A DNA stretch of 64,000 bases from an uncultured Paracoccaceae bacterium (GTDB lineage: Bacteria > Pseudomonadota > Alphaproteobacteria > Rhodobacterales > Rhodobacteraceae), in NCBI GenBank assembly GCA_947501555.1, contig CANMWG010000001.1, positions 992,001-1,056,000 of the forward strand, written 5' to 3'. Both the position numbers and the translations under genes were made by a program. Below, piece by piece: positions 21,237 to 31,823 of the stretch; positions within the stretch are counted from its first letter, which is position 1; every line of letters begins with the position of its first letter. A model generated the notes under the pieces. That model saw only the letters and a program-made list of their open reading frames with translations, was not told where the DNA came from and did not search any database.

Positions 21237-23075
21237 ATGGCACAAAAAGGCAATAAACGGTACGGCGCATGGGTAATTGTCGGCGTTGTCCTCGTCGGTC
21301 TGGCAGGTTTTGGAACCGGCGGGCTGTCTGGAAACATCCGGTCTATCGGGTCGGTTGGGAACAAAGATGTCACTGTTGCGGCTTACCAGCAGACGCTGAA
21401 CCAACAGATCCGCGCCCTATCACAACAATTTGGCCAACCTATTTCCTTCCAGCAAGCGCAGGCCTTTGGCATCGATCAAGCAGCGCTGAACCAGTTGATC
21501 TTGCTGCGGACATTAGACAACGAAGCAAGCGAAATAGGCATTTCAGCGGGGGACACGCGGGTTTTTGAGGTGCTGCAGGCCAATCCCGCATTCCAGGGTG
21601 CTGGTGGATTTAACCGCGAAACATACCGGCTCGCGCTGCAACAAAGCGGGCAATCCGAGGTCGAGTTCGAAACCACCATCCGTGAAGAAATCGCACGCAC
21701 GTTGCTACAAGGTGCAGTTGTTAGCGGTGTGCCGGAAGGCGACGTCTACGCCGATGCACTGGTCCAATACATCGGCGAACAACGCAGCATCACCTGGACA
21801 ACAATTGACGCGGATGCGCTGACGTCGCCGGTGCCAGATGCAACTGAGGCTGATCAACAAGCCTATTATGATGCGAACCCCGAGGATTTTACGCTGCCCG
21901 AAACACGCGACATTACTTTCGCGTGGCTGACACCATCCATGATCCAAGATCAGATGGAAGTTACTGACGAAGCCGTCGAAGCGCTCTATCAGGCGCGGAT
22001 CACCGAATTTGTGCAACCCGAGCGGCGCTTGGTTGAACGGCTGGTCTACGTCGACCTGACCCGCGCAGAAGAGGCGATGACACAACTGACCGCAGGTGAA
22101 GTCACTTTTGAGGACTTGGTCAATGAACGCGGGCTGGCGCTGTCGGACATTGACCTTGGGGATGTGAGCGAAGAAGAGTTGCGCGGTGCCGGCGAGGCTG
22201 TCTTTGCAGCAGGTCCAAGTGATGTGGTCGGCCCCTTCAACTCGCCTCTGGGCCCTGCGCTGTTTCGAATGAATGCAGTGCTGGCCGCGCAAGAAACAAC
22301 GCTTGAAGAGGCCACACCACGGCTACGCGATGAAATGGCCGCCGATGCCGCGCGCGAGTTTATCAACGATAGTGCGGATAGCATTATCGATCTTCTGGCC
22401 GGTGGGGCGACAATGGAAGATCTGGCCGAGCGTACGGATATGGAACTGGGCACAATCAATTGGACCAGCGACATGTCCGAAGGTATCGCAGCCTATGATG
22501 CGTTCCGGCGGGAAGCTGCCACTGTGACAGAAGGTGCCTTTGCTGAATTGCACGATTTGGCCGATGGCGGCGTCTTTGCGCTACGGTTGGACGGAATCAC
22601 ACCACCCACACTTCAACCGCTTGAAGATGTGCGCGAAGCAGTCCAGACCGCCTGGCAATCGCAAGCCCGCCAAGAAGCGGTTATCGCCACGGCCGAGGAA
22701 ATCGCGGGAACAATTCAACCGTTAACAGATTTCGCCACGTTGGAACTGACGCCGCTCGTCGAAAACAACCTGACACGACGGAGCTTTGTCGAAGGCACCC
22801 CTCCCGAGTTCAACAATGAATTGTTTGAAATGACCGTGGGCGAAGTCCGTGTCATCGACGCCTTTGACCGAGCGATCATCGTTCGTTTGGACGACATCGC
22901 ACCACCCGACGTGGAAGACGAAGGGACGGTCGCGCAACGTGAAGCCATCGCTGCAAACGCAGCTGCTGGGATCGCACAGGACATCTTCGATGCCTACGCC
23001 GCATCTTTACAGGAAAACACCGACGTGAATATCAATCAGGCCACCGTCAACGCGGTCAACGCCCAATTCCAATAA
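21237..23075 (+). CDS. ppiD: PpiD-like periplasmic folding chaperone (SurA_N/parvulin)
   Basis: A membrane-anchored periplasmic peptidyl-prolyl isomerase of 612 residues. A short cytoplasmic tail and one membrane helix (about 11-30, AWVIVGVVLVGLAGFGTGGL) are followed by a SurA_N-like helical domain (ISFQQAQAFGIDQAALNQLI) and a parvulin region (about 240-350, FAAGPSDVVGPFNSPLGPALFRM). The start at 21237 is chosen from the transmembrane start MAQKGNKRYGAW; a 21-residue upstream extension is unconserved. trpE starts 8 bases after its stop, so the two are probably co-transcribed. Confidence 0.88.
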   Translation: MAQKGNKRYGAWVIVGVVLVGLAGFGTGGLSGNIRSIGSVGNKDVTVAAYQQTLNQQIRALSQQFGQPISFQQAQAFGIDQAALNQLILLRTLDNEASEIGISAGDTRVFEVLQANPAFQGAGGFNRETYRLALQQSGQSEVEFETTIREEIARTLLQGAVVSGVPEGDVYADALVQYIGEQRSITWTTIDADALTSPVPDATEADQQAYYDANPEDFTLPETRDITFAWLTPSMIQDQMEVTDEAVEALYQARITEFVQPERRLVERLVYVDLTRAEEAMTQLTAGEVTFEDLVNERGLALSDIDLGDVSEEELRGAGEAVFAAGPSDVVGPFNSPLGPALFRMNAVLAAQETTLEEATPRLRDEMAADAAREFINDSADSIIDLLAGGATMEDLAERTDMELGTINWTSDMSEGIAAYDAFRREAATVTEGAFAELHDLADGGVFALRLDGITPPTLQPLEDVREAVQTAWQSQARQEAVIATAEEIAGTIQPLTDFATLELTPLVENNLTRRSFVEGTPPEFNNELFEMTVGEVRVIDAFDRAIIVRLDDIAPPDVEDEGTVAQREAIAANAAAGIAQDIFDAYAASLQENTDVNINQATVNAVNAQFQ

Positions 23076-23083
23076 GGTCAACG

Positions 23084-24592
23084 ATGGCTCTTTTGCCCGA
23101 CTACGATCGCTTTGCGCAGCAGTTTGATGCTGGCGAAAACCAGATCGTCTACACACGGATCGCGGCTGATCTGGACACGCCCGTTTCTTTGATGCTGAAG
23201 CTATCGGGGGCTGGCAAGAATGCCTTCATGCTCGAAAGTGTCACTGGCGGTGAGGTGCGCGGACGCTACTCCATCATTGGGATGAACCCTGATCTGATCT
23301 GGGAATGCCGCGGAACCGCGTCACGGGTGAACCGGAATGCCCGGTTTGACGAGGATGCATTTATCGATCTGGACGATGATCCTCTGACGGCCTTGCGTGG
23401 TCTTTTGGCCGAATCAAAGATAGACCTGCCCGCCGACCTGCCCGCCGCCTCTGCGGGTCTTTTTGGTTATCTGGGATATGATATGATCAGGCTGGTTGAG
23501 CACTTGCCCGATATCAATCCCGATCCGCTCAATCTACCAGACGCAATCATGCTGCGGCCATCCGTAGTGGCTGTGCTGGATGGGGTCAAAGGGGATGTGA
23601 TTCTGGTCGCACCAGCCTATGTGAACTCCGGGCTGTCAGCACGGGCGGCCTACGCGCAGGCCGCCGAACGGGTGATGGATGCGCAACGGTCCTTGGAACG
23701 ACCGATGCCAAGCGAAACCAGAAGTTTCGCCGAGCCCGCGCCCATTGCTCCTCCACAGTCCAATTTCGCGCATGCAGACTATTTGGCTGCCATCGAAAAG
23801 GCCAAAGACTACATCCGTGCCGGAGACATATTTCAGGTGGTGCCATCACAGCGCTGGACACAGGACTTCCCCGAGCCGCCCTTCTCCCTCTACCGGTCTT
23901 TGCGGCGGGCGAACCCCTCGCCATTCATGTTCTTTTTCAATTTTGGCGACTTTCAGGTCGTGGGCGCGAGCCCAGAAATTTTGGTGCGGGTCTTTGGGAA
24001 CGAGGTGACGATCAGGCCAATTGCCGGGACGCGACCACGTGGCACGACACCGCAGGAAGATGCCGCACTTGAGGCGGATTTGTTGGCCGACAAAAAAGAA
24101 CTGGCCGAGCATTTGATGCTGCTTGATCTGGGACGGAATGATACGGCGAAAGTGAGTAAGATCGGAAGCGTGCGGCCGACTGAGCAATTTATCGTCGAAC
24201 GCTATAGCCATGTCATGCATATCGTCTCAAACGTTGTGGGTGAGCTGGCCGAGGATCAAGACGCGCTCAGCGCGTTCTTTGCGGGGATGCCTGCGGGGAC
24301 TGTCTCTGGTGCGCCGAAAGTACGCGCGATGGAGATCATCGACGAACTAGAACCCGAAAAACGCGGCGTTTACGGCGGCGGTTGCGGCTACTTCAGTGCA
24401 AATGGTGATATGGATATGTGCATCGCTTTGCGCACTGCCGTGCTACAGGATGAAAAGCTATATATTCAGGCCGGAGGCGGTGTGGTTTACGACAGCGATC
24501 CAGAGGCTGAATATCAAGAGACCGTGCATAAATCGAATGCGATCCGCAAAGCGGCAGCTGATGCCACGATGTTCCAAGGAAATGGGAACTAG
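23084..24592 (+). CDS. trpE: Anthranilate synthase component I
   Basis: Makes anthranilate from chorismate with ammonia supplied by TrpG. A 502-residue protein. The N-terminal feedback region is followed by the chorismate-binding domain with FQVVPSQRW, IRPIAGTRPRGTTPQEDAALEADLLADKKELAEHLML-type conserved block (core Glu/His residues) and YGGGCGYFSANGDMDMCIALR. It is not fused to trpG, which lies 1.8 kb further on beyond a facing gene. The 3' end abuts a palindromic repeat. Confidence 0.96.
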   Translation: MALLPDYDRFAQQFDAGENQIVYTRIAADLDTPVSLMLKLSGAGKNAFMLESVTGGEVRGRYSIIGMNPDLIWECRGTASRVNRNARFDEDAFIDLDDDPLTALRGLLAESKIDLPADLPAASAGLFGYLGYDMIRLVEHLPDINPDPLNLPDAIMLRPSVVAVLDGVKGDVILVAPAYVNSGLSARAAYAQAAERVMDAQRSLERPMPSETRSFAEPAPIAPPQSNFAHADYLAAIEKAKDYIRAGDIFQVVPSQRWTQDFPEPPFSLYRSLRRANPSPFMFFFNFGDFQVVGASPEILVRVFGNEVTIRPIAGTRPRGTTPQEDAALEADLLADKKELAEHLMLLDLGRNDTAKVSKIGSVRPTEQFIVERYSHVMHIVSNVVGELAEDQDALSAFFAGMPAGTVSGAPKVRAMEIIDELEPEKRGVYGGGCGYFSANGDMDMCIALRTAVLQDEKLYIQAGGGVVYDSDPEAEYQETVHKSNAIRKAAADATMFQGNGN

Positions 24593-24609
24593 ACCCGGTG
24601 CGCCATCCT

Positions 24610-24635
24610 GTAAGATGGGTTTAAACCCATCTTAC
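24610..24635. repeat. 26-base perfect palindrome between trpE and the deacetylase gene
   Basis: A perfect palindrome with half-site GTAAGATGGGTTT. The minus-strand deacetylase stop codon lies inside it, 18 bases past the trpE stop. It faces two converging genes and has GC-containing stems, so it may act as a two-way terminator. A near-identical copy occurs at 59760-59785. Confidence 0.85.
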
Positions 24636-26242
24636 TCTGTCTCACTGGCGTTTCGTAAAATGGCAGATACGGGGGCCAAGCCAACTTGGTCGCCGTTATT
24701 CTCGGCACCCCACGTCTGCAATGCCACGAGGGTTTCCTCTGACGCACGTGCCAACAGAACTGCATTGCCAGACTGGCGCACCCGAAACGCCGCCTGATCC
24801 AACGCACGCGCCACAGCAGCACTGTCCTCACCATCTCCGTCAAGATCACGCAACACGGCTGCGGCGGGCAAGCCAGCCTGCTCGGCAATCCGCAAGGAGT
24901 TACTCAACCCACGCTCAACCAAGACCAAGCCTCGTCCTTCTGCGCCCAGAATTTGGACGATTTGTTCGGCCACACTGCGGTTCCCCTGCAAAATGCCAGA
25001 TGCATCAGAGAAAAAGCCAACTGTCTCGGGCAAAATATCAAATGCAGCTTCAAAGGCGACCTCAACATCCGTTGGCACAGCCCCTTGAGGCAGTGCAGTC
25101 TGTAACATCACCTCAACACCGGCGTTCCTGTAAGCTGTCATTCTTTCACCCGCATCAGGCTGCAACGCATTGATCACCACCGTCACAGGCACGGGCAGTG
25201 CAGCAATATCCGCAGGACCATTCTCCGTATCCCCAGGATCAATCATCACAATTGCAAGCAAGGGCAGTTCTGGGTCCCCTTCATAAGCGGAGGCATAACG
25301 TTCAATGGCGGGGGCATCATCTGGAAGCGGTTCGGCTTCAACCACATCCGCCGCCTGCCCTGCCGCCTCAGACGGTGTCGCCCCTGGTCTGTTCACACGC
25401 ACGGTCGTTGTTGCTGGCAATTCCTCCACCGGAGCGGGCTCCGGCGTCGTGACAATCAAGGGTGCGGGCTCGGGTGCCTGCAATGCGGGGTCTTCCGTCA
25501 CGATCAGCGGTTGAGGCGCTTCTGGGCTGGGTTCTGTCACCTCAGGTGTTTCTTCAGGTACGACAACTGCAATCTCGGCCGATGTATCGGCCTCTGGCGC
25601 CACAACATCGGGCGATTGCGAGACAACAGCCGGGGTCACCGGATCCTCAACCACCTCGGGCGCGGTGACCGTCGGTTCTTCCGGCGCAAGCGCCAACGGG
25701 CTTTCGGCATCGCCAAGCACTGGCGCTGGTTCCTCGGAAGTCACTTCTGGCAAAGACGCGGTTGCCTCTTTCACAACAACATCAGCTGGCTCAGGCGGCG
25801 CAGCGGGGGCAGTTGAAATCGCGATCTCCACTTCAGGCGCAGGGGCCTGCAGCGCAGCAGCCGCAACACGGGATGATCCGCCATCTGGCGTAACATCGCC
25901 CGGGTTCGAACCAGACACCGCTTCTGGTGACGTCAGCAAGGCATTCAAATCCGGCGCCTGCGGCGGCGCAATAGGCGTTGTATCGACAGAAGGTGGAACA
26001 GCTTCAACCACAGGCTCGGTGACCTCAGGGGCTACGACCACCACATCGACCGTCTCATCCGTTGCGGGGGCGGCAACCACATCCGCCGACGGATCAGCGA
26101 CAGCTGCAACCTCCGGCGCTGTCTGTTGTGGCACAGCTGGCGCGGCATCACTGCCCGGAGGTTCGTTGACCAAGGACACCACACCAAGTCCCACGCTTCC
26201 CAGCACAAGTCCCCAAAGACCGCCTGATAGACTGCCACTCAT
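24632..26242 (-). CDS. Divergent polysaccharide deacetylase family protein with long disordered linker
   Basis: A 536-residue inner-membrane-anchored periplasmic protein. Residues 8-26 form a membrane helix. About 27-310 is a very long Pro/Val/Ala/Glu/Thr-rich, acidic, low-complexity linker. About 310-536 is a divergent polysaccharide deacetylase (YibQ-type) domain: LPLLAIVMIDPGD, VPVTVVINALQPDA, GVEVMLQTALPQ. The classical metal His pair is not evident, as expected for this divergent family. It faces trpE and reads toward the repeat at 24610-24635. Cell-envelope role is inferred. Confidence 0.75.
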   Translation of the reverse strand: MSGSLSGGLWGLVLGSVGLGVVSLVNEPPGSDAAPAVPQQTAPEVAAVADPSADVVAAPATDETVDVVVVAPEVTEPVVEAVPPSVDTTPIAPPQAPDLNALLTSPEAVSGSNPGDVTPDGGSSRVAAAALQAPAPEVEIAISTAPAAPPEPADVVVKEATASLPEVTSEEPAPVLGDAESPLALAPEEPTVTAPEVVEDPVTPAVVSQSPDVVAPEADTSAEIAVVVPEETPEVTEPSPEAPQPLIVTEDPALQAPEPAPLIVTTPEPAPVEELPATTTVRVNRPGATPSEAAGQAADVVEAEPLPDDAPAIERYASAYEGDPELPLLAIVMIDPGDTENGPADIAALPVPVTVVINALQPDAGERMTAYRNAGVEVMLQTALPQGAVPTDVEVAFEAAFDILPETVGFFSDASGILQGNRSVAEQIVQILGAEGRGLVLVERGLSNSLRIAEQAGLPAAAVLRDLDGDGEDSAAVARALDQAAFRVRQSGNAVLLARASEETLVALQTWGAENNGDQVGLAPVSAILRNASETE

Positions 26243-26383
26243 CTTTAATCACCCTGTTATTCGCGCTGTCCCGCGCCCTTCGACCTTGACGTTCCTACCC
26301 ATCCCGGCCCATGTATTGCCACGCTTATACCGCGAGCAACCCTGCGGACGGTAGCCCCTTTTTCGCCTCTGCGGGATTTTGCC

Positions 26384-26965
26384 ATGCTACTTCTAATCGA
26401 TAACTACGACAGCTTCACATATAATCTTGTTCACTACCTCGGAGAACTCGGTGCGGAGGTCGTGGTTAAACGTAATGATGCGTTAAATATCCAAGAAGCT
26501 ATGGCGATGCGACCCGAGGCCATCGTCTTGTCCCCCGGTCCTTGTGATCCATCCCAAGCCGGGATTTGTCTCGCCTTGGTGCATGCGGCAGTTGAGACAA
26601 AAATGCCGCTAATGGGCGTCTGCCTTGGCCATCAGGCGATTGGCCAGGCGATGGGCGGCAAAGTCATCCGTTGTCATGAGATTGTGCATGGCAAAATGGG
26701 CGTCATGAAACACACCGGCAAGGGCCTTTTTGCGGATCTGCCCACCCCCTTTGACGCAACCCGCTATCATTCACTGGTGCTCGAGCGTGAAACGCTTCCT
26801 GAAAGTCTTCAAATCACTGCTGAGTTGGACGACGGCACTATCATGGGGATTCAACACCGGGAACTGCCCCTGCATGGCGTACAGTTCCACCCTGAAAGCA
26901 TTGCATCCGAACATGGGCACAAGCTGTTGCAGAACTTTCTGGATATGACGCGGGTGCCCGCATGA
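26384..26965 (+). CDS. trpG: Anthranilate synthase component II (glutamine amidotransferase)
   Basis: Supplies ammonia from glutamine to TrpE. A 193-residue class I amidotransferase: [13 protein letters not shown] at the start, oxyanion strand [12 protein letters not shown], nucleophile Cys80 in [10 protein letters not shown], and [13 protein letters not shown] holding the His/Glu pair. The stop overlaps the trpD start in ATGA, and the operon continues to trpC. Confidence 0.96.
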   Translation: MLLLIDNYDSFTYNLVHYLGELGAEVVVKRNDALNIQEAMAMRPEAIVLSPGPCDPSQAGICLALVHAAVETKMPLMGVCLGHQAIGQAMGGKVIRCHEIVHGKMGVMKHTGKGLFADLPTPFDATRYHSLVLERETLPESLQITAELDDGTIMGIQHRELPLHGVQFHPESIASEHGHKLLQNFLDMTRVPA

Positions 26966-27978
26966 GCGATGCGCTCAAACCGCTGATCAACGCCGCCGCC
27001 GACGGGCCGCTGACCCGTGCGCAGGCCGAAAAGGCATTCGAAATCCTGTTTGAAGGCAACGCAACCCCCTCCCAAATCGGCGGCTTTTTGATGGCACTGC
27101 GGACGCGGGGCGAAACCGTGGATGAATATGCGGCGGCAGCGGCTGTGATGCGCGCAAAATGCCTGCCTGTCCAAGCCCCCGAGGGCGCGATGGATATCGT
27201 TGGAACGGGCGGTGACGGAAAACACACACTGAATATCTCAACCGCAACGGCCTTTGTTGTGGCGGGTGCAGGCGTGCCTGTCGCCAAACACGGCAACCGC
27301 AATCTATCCTCGAAATCCGGCACGGCAGATGTGCAAAGTCAGCTGGGTATCAATGTGATGGTTGGCCCGGATGTGGTTGAACACGGGCTGACCGAGGCGG
27401 GTATCGGGTTCATGATGGCCCCAATGCATCATCCAGCGATCAAACATGTGATGCCAACCCGGGCCGAACTTGGAACAAGAACGATCTTCAACATACTAGG
27501 ACCATTAACAAATCCGGCAAGCGTGACCTGCCAATTGACTGGCGCCTTCAGTCGCGGACTGATCAAGCCTATGGCCGAAACACTACTGGCACTCGGGACC
27601 AAACGGGCGTGGTTGGTTCATGGGTCCGACGGTACAGACGAACTGACGATCACCGGCACGTCCTGGGTGGCGGAAGTCAAAGACGGCGCAGTCCACGAGT
27701 TTGAGGTCACTCCAGACGATTTCGGCCTGCCAACGCATGATTTTGCAAAGATCATCGGTGGAACGCCCCAGGAAAACGCCGATGCCTTGCGTGCTTTGCT
27801 GAACGGGGCCGAAGGGGCTTACCGCGACGCGGTCTTACTGAACGCGGCGGCGGCACTACTGGTCGCAGGCAAGGTGGATGCGCTTCGCGATGGGGTTGCC
27901 ATGGCACGTGACAGCATCGACAGCGGACGGGCGAAACACTGCGTTGAAACGCTGGCCCGGATCACCTCAGCCGCGTGA
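26962..27978 (+). CDS. trpD: Anthranilate phosphoribosyltransferase
   Basis: Transfers the phosphoribosyl group of PRPP to anthranilate. A 338-residue protein of the TrpD family: [17 protein letters not shown] (PRPP loop) and [20 protein letters not shown], then [17 protein letters not shown]. The stop overlaps the ung start by one base (TGATG). Its spacing to trpG is 4-base overlapping. Confidence 0.96.
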   Translation: MSDALKPLINAAADGPLTRAQAEKAFEILFEGNATPSQIGGFLMALRTRGETVDEYAAAAAVMRAKCLPVQAPEGAMDIVGTGGDGKHTLNISTATAFVVAGAGVPVAKHGNRNLSSKSGTADVQSQLGINVMVGPDVVEHGLTEAGIGFMMAPMHHPAIKHVMPTRAELGTRTIFNILGPLTNPASVTCQLTGAFSRGLIKPMAETLLALGTKRAWLVHGSDGTDELTITGTSWVAEVKDGAVHEFEVTPDDFGLPTHDFAKIIGGTPQENADALRALLNGAEGAYRDAVLLNAAAALLVAGKVDALRDGVAMARDSIDSGRAKHCVETLARITSAA

Positions 27979-28619
27979 TGTTTGATCTGTCACGCCTGCA
28001 GGATTGGGCTGATCTGCCATTCTTCAGCAATGATCTAACCCACATAGCGGAAAAAATCGAACCGGGCTTTTTGCCGCCACCTGCGCTGACCTTTGCAGCA
28101 CTGGAACGCTGCCAGCCGAGACAAACGAAGGTCGTTATCCTAGGTCAAGATCCCTACCACACACCCGGCAAAGCCGATGGGCTGGCTTTCTCGATCCCAA
28201 ACGAATTTGGTGGGCGGTTGGACAGCCTGGGCAACATCTTCAAGGAAATTGAACAAGACATTGGACACACGCGCAGCCAAACGGCGCTCGCCGACTGGGC
28301 CGACCAGGGGGTGCTGCTCTTGAATACAGCGCTGACCGTGCCGCCCGGGCAACCCAAAGCACATGCCAAACTGGGATGGTCCAACCTCGTCAAACAAGTG
28401 CTTGCCCGCCTGAACGATCAGCCACGCGCCTTCATTTTCTGGGGGGCACCAGCCGCCGCATATGCCAATGCGCTAGACGATCATCATCTCGTTGTGCAAT
28501 CCGCCCACCCCTCACCACTCTCAGCCTATCGCGGCTTTTTCGGGTCACGCCCATTTTCAAAGGTGAACCAGTGGCTTATTGAGCAGGGACAAGAGCCAAT
28601 CAACTGGGCGGACCCATGA
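27978..28619 (+). CDS. ung: Uracil-DNA glycosylase, family 1
   Basis: Removes uracil from DNA for base-excision repair. The 213 residues fit family 1. The water-activating loop [17 protein letters not shown] starts at residue 56 (catalytic Asp58), [12 protein letters not shown] is the following beta strand, and the C-terminal [17 protein letters not shown] is the DNA-intercalation loop. The ATG at 27978 overlaps the trpD stop; GTG at 27975 is an alternative. Its position between trpD and trpC in one overlapping operon is unusual for a repair gene. Confidence 0.93.
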   Translation: MFDLSRLQDWADLPFFSNDLTHIAEKIEPGFLPPPALTFAALERCQPRQTKVVILGQDPYHTPGKADGLAFSIPNEFGGRLDSLGNIFKEIEQDIGHTRSQTALADWADQGVLLLNTALTVPPGQPKAHAKLGWSNLVKQVLARLNDQPRAFIFWGAPAAAYANALDDHHLVVQSAHPSPLSAYRGFFGSRPFSKVNQWLIEQGQEPINWADP

Positions 28620-29422
28620 GCGACATTCTCGAAAAAATCAAAACCTATAAGCTGGAAGACGTCGCCGCCCGCAAAACGGCAATACCCATCGCCGAAGTCG
28701 AAGCCCGCGCCAAAGATGCCCCGCCCACACGCGGCTTTGCGGACCGCTTGGCAGATGCCGCCCGTGAAGGCTATGGGTTGATCGCAGAGATCAAGAAAGC
28801 CAGCCCATCCAAAGGCTTGATCCGCGCTGATTTTGACCCGGTCACCTTGGCTGAAGCTTATGAAGATGGGGGTGCCACCTGCCTGTCCGTCCTCACCGAC
28901 GCGCCATCCTTTCAAGGCGATGACACATATCTAACAGCCGCACGCAGCGCCTGCGCCCTGCCCGCTTTACGCAAAGACTTCATGTATGACACCTATCAGG
29001 TCGCCGAAGCCCGCGCCCTGCATGCCGATTGCATCCTCATCATTCTCGCCAGCGTCAGCGACGCCCAAGCGCAGGAACTTGAAGACGCGGCTTTCGGCTG
29101 GGGGATGGATGTGCTGCTTGAGGTCCACGATGCAGCCGAATTGGAACGGGCCTGCTTGTTGAAATCCCCGCTGATGGGGATCAACAACCGCAACCTCAAA
29201 ACATTTGAAACAACGCTTGATACCACGCGCACCCTGTCAAAACTGGTGCCAACGGACCGCACGATCGTTTGCGAAAGCGGGCTAAACACGCCAGATGAGC
29301 TGGCCGACATGGCCCGCCACGGCGCACGGACCTTCCTGATCGGCGAAAGCCTGATGCGGCAGGATGACGTGGCCAGTGCCACCCGCACCCTGCTCGCCAA
29401 CCCACCGCTGGGGGGGATGTGA
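28616..29422 (+). CDS. trpC: Indole-3-glycerol phosphate synthase
   Basis: Closes the indole ring from CdRP. A 268-residue TIM barrel: [21 protein letters not shown] (catalytic Lys), [59 protein letters not shown] and [30 protein letters not shown]. It is the unfused form without TrpF. Start overlaps ung by ATGA and stop overlaps the moaC start by TGATG. Confidence 0.97.
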   Translation: MSDILEKIKTYKLEDVAARKTAIPIAEVEARAKDAPPTRGFADRLADAAREGYGLIAEIKKASPSKGLIRADFDPVTLAEAYEDGGATCLSVLTDAPSFQGDDTYLTAARSACALPALRKDFMYDTYQVAEARALHADCILIILASVSDAQAQELEDAAFGWGMDVLLEVHDAAELERACLLKSPLMGINNRNLKTFETTLDTTRTLSKLVPTDRTIVCESGLNTPDELADMARHGARTFLIGESLMRQDDVASATRTLLANPPLGGM

Positions 29423-29898
29423 TGGCAGGCCTTTCGCATTTTGACACGGACGGCAACGCGCATATGGTCGATGTCTCCGACAAGCCCGTGACGGCCCGGA
29501 CAGCCATCGCAGAAGGCTGTGTCAAAATGAGCCCGCAAACACTGCAAATGATCGCAGATGGCAGCGCAAAAAAAGGCGACGTGCTGGGTATTGCCCGCAT
29601 CGCAGGCATCACAGGGGCCAAGAAGACCGCTGATCTGATCCCCCTCTGCCACCCTCTGCCCATCACCAAAGTCGCACTAGACCTGACCCTTGATGACACC
29701 CTGCCCGGCGTGCGGATCACCGCGACGGTCAAAACCGGCGGGCAAACCGGGGTCGAAATGGAAGCATTGACCGCTGTCAGCACCGCCGCACTCACCGTCT
29801 ACGACATGGTCAAAGCGGTGCAAAAAGACATGGAGATCGGCGGCATCCGCCTGACCTTCAAAGAAGGCGGCAAATCCGGCCGGTTTGAGAATCCATGA
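29422..29898 (+). CDS. moaC: Cyclic pyranopterin monophosphate synthase
   Basis: Second step of molybdenum cofactor synthesis, with MoaA. A 158-residue protein: [37 protein letters not shown] (conserved His) and [27 protein letters not shown] are the family signatures. ATG 29422 (TGATG with the trpC stop) is preferred over GTG 29419. Its stop overlaps the moeA start by ATGA. Confidence 0.95.
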   Translation: MAGLSHFDTDGNAHMVDVSDKPVTARTAIAEGCVKMSPQTLQMIADGSAKKGDVLGIARIAGITGAKKTADLIPLCHPLPITKVALDLTLDDTLPGVRITATVKTGGQTGVEMEALTAVSTAALTVYDMVKAVQKDMEIGGIRLTFKEGGKSGRFENP

Positions 29899-31067
29899 TC
29901 CGGGTCGAAGAGGCCCTCCCGCATCTTTTTGGGCTTGTACAGCCCATCGATCACGAAACGATCCCCCTCGCCCAAGCAAACGGACGTATTCTGGCCGAAA
30001 CTGTCAGCGCCCAGCGTGATCAACCACCATTTGCAGCCTCGGCAATGGACGGCTACGCGATCAACGGGTCCAGCTACCCCGATACCACAACCTACCGCGT
30101 GATCGGCGAAGCGGCCGCCGGGCACCGGTTCCACGGCACCGTCGGCCCGGGCGAAGCCACCCGCATCTTTACAGGTGCGCCGATGCCCGATGGGACCGAC
30201 CACGTGCTGTTACAGGAAAACGTCACGCGTGACGGCGATGCGATCACAATCACCGATCCGTCCAACAGCAAATCGCATGTGCGGCCTCTAGGCGGAGACT
30301 TCCGCAAGGGTGACAAAATCCACGCCCCGCGCAGGCTCAGCCCGTCCGATATCGCACTGCTTGCGGCTATGAACATCGCAAACGTGCCCGTCCGACGTAG
30401 GCCTAACGTGGCAATCATCGCCACGGGGGATGAATTGGTGCAACCCGGCGAGGCACCGGGCCCTGACCAGATCATCGCCTCAAACAGCTACGGGATCGCC
30501 GCCCTTCTGACGGATCAAGGCGCGCACACGCGGCTTTTGCCGATCGCGCGCGACACCGTGCCCGCACTGGAACTCGCATTTGATTTGGCAAAAGACGCCG
30601 ATTTGATCGTCACCATCGGGGGGGCGTCCGTCGGCGACCATGATCTTGTGGGTGATGTTGCCATGAAGAACGGGATGGACCGGGCTTTCTACAAAATCGC
30701 GATGCGGCCCGGCAAACCACTAATGGCAGGACGTATGGGCGATGCGACAATGATCGGACTGCCCGGAAACCCGGTTTCAGCCATGGTTTGCGCGCACATC
30801 TTTCTGGTGCCCGTCCTGCGCAAAATGCTGGGGCTTGGCGAAGCCGCCGCACCACGCCAAACAGCCCCGCTCGCAGCCCCCATCGGTCCGAACGGCCCGC
30901 GCGAACATTACATGCGTGCGCAGCGTGGCCCGGACGGGGTTACCGTCTTTGAACGACAGGACAGCGCACTGTTGACTGTTCTGGCCAATGCAAACTGTCT
31001 TGTGGTACGACCCATCGACGATCCGGCACGCGACACGGGCGATGTCGTCGACATCATTGCGCTCTGA
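29895..31067 (+). CDS. moeA: Molybdopterin molybdenumtransferase
   Basis: Inserts molybdate into adenylylated molybdopterin. A 390-residue protein with the N-terminal SAMDGYAI motif, the MoeA catalytic block ([42 protein letters not shown]) and a C-terminal domain IV. It is the last gene of the trpG-moeA transcript; lexA starts 69 bases later behind its own operator. Confidence 0.95.
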   Translation: MIRVEEALPHLFGLVQPIDHETIPLAQANGRILAETVSAQRDQPPFAASAMDGYAINGSSYPDTTTYRVIGEAAAGHRFHGTVGPGEATRIFTGAPMPDGTDHVLLQENVTRDGDAITITDPSNSKSHVRPLGGDFRKGDKIHAPRRLSPSDIALLAAMNIANVPVRRRPNVAIIATGDELVQPGEAPGPDQIIASNSYGIAALLTDQGAHTRLLPIARDTVPALELAFDLAKDADLIVTIGGASVGDHDLVGDVAMKNGMDRAFYKIAMRPGKPLMAGRMGDATMIGLPGNPVSAMVCAHIFLVPVLRKMLGLGEAAAPRQTAPLAAPIGPNGPREHYMRAQRGPDGVTVFERQDSALLTVLANANCLVVRPIDDPARDTGDVVDIIAL

Positions 31068-31093
31068 AACGAGAAGTATTTGACACAAAACGA

Positions 31094-31108
31094 GAACATG
31101 CGTAGAAC
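31094..31108 (+). promoter_or_regulatory. LexA (SOS) box, GAAC-N7-GAAC
   Basis: GAACATGCGTAGAAC is the direct-repeat SOS operator used by alphaproteobacteria (GAAC-N7-GAAC or its complement). It lies 28 bases upstream of the lexA start, which indicates autoregulation. It is the only clear copy I found in the window. Confidence 0.85.
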
Positions 31109-31136
31109 ATAAGCAAAACCTGTGAGGGAAAAGCCT

Positions 31137-31823
31137 ATGTTGACGAAGAAGCAGCTCGATCTACTCGAATTTATCCACAAGCGCGTGCAGCGCGATGGCG
31201 TGCCGCCCAGCTTTGACGAGATGAAGGAAGCATTGGACCTGCGATCCAAATCCGGCATCCACCGGCTGATCACAGCGCTGGAAGAACGCGGGTTTATTCG
31301 CCGCCTCGCCCACCGGGCCCGGGCGCTTGAGATCGTGAAACTGCCTGATTCAATGCAGGACAAAAAGGGCTTCACCCCGCGTGTGATCGATGGTGACAAA
31401 CCAGACAGCAAGCCCGCCAAAGCAATGCCCGTTGCGGCCGGATCAGTTCAACTGGCGGTGATGGGCCGGATCGCCGCTGGTGTGCCAATTGCGGCGATCA
31501 GTGAAGTGTCCCATAACGTGCATGTCCCCCAATCCATGGTTGGCCCCGGCGATCACTATGCCCTTGAAGTCAAAGGGGATTCGATGATCGACGCAGGCAT
31601 CAATGATGGTGATGTGGTGGTGATCCGCGAAACCGAAGTGGCCGATAACGGTGATATCGTGGTCGCCTTGGTCGAAGGGCATGAGGCCACGTTGAAACGG
31701 TTTCGCCGGAACGGCAATGCCATCGCACTTGAGGCGGCAAACCCGGCCTATGAAACCCGCGTGTTTCGCGACGACCAGGTCAAGGTGCAAGGGCGTCTGG
31801 TCGGCTTGATCCGCACTTATTGA
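31137..31823 (+). CDS. lexA: LexA repressor
   Basis: SOS repressor, self-cleaving with activated RecA. A 228-residue protein. The winged helix is at 1-65 ([36 protein letters not shown]). The cleavage site is Ala114-Gly115 ([10 protein letters not shown]), and the catalytic pair is Ser149 (KGDSMID) and Lys187. The start at 31137 has GAGGGA upstream; the preceding 5 codons are dropped. It is controlled by the box at 31094-31108 and ends in a terminator overlapping the facing comEC. Confidence 0.97.
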   Translation: MLTKKQLDLLEFIHKRVQRDGVPPSFDEMKEALDLRSKSGIHRLITALEERGFIRRLAHRARALEIVKLPDSMQDKKGFTPRVIDGDKPDSKPAKAMPVAAGSVQLAVMGRIAAGVPIAAISEVSHNVHVPQSMVGPGDHYALEVKGDSMIDAGINDGDVVVIRETEVADNGDIVVALVEGHEATLKRFRRNGNAIALEAANPAYETRVFRDDQVKVQGRLVGLIRTY

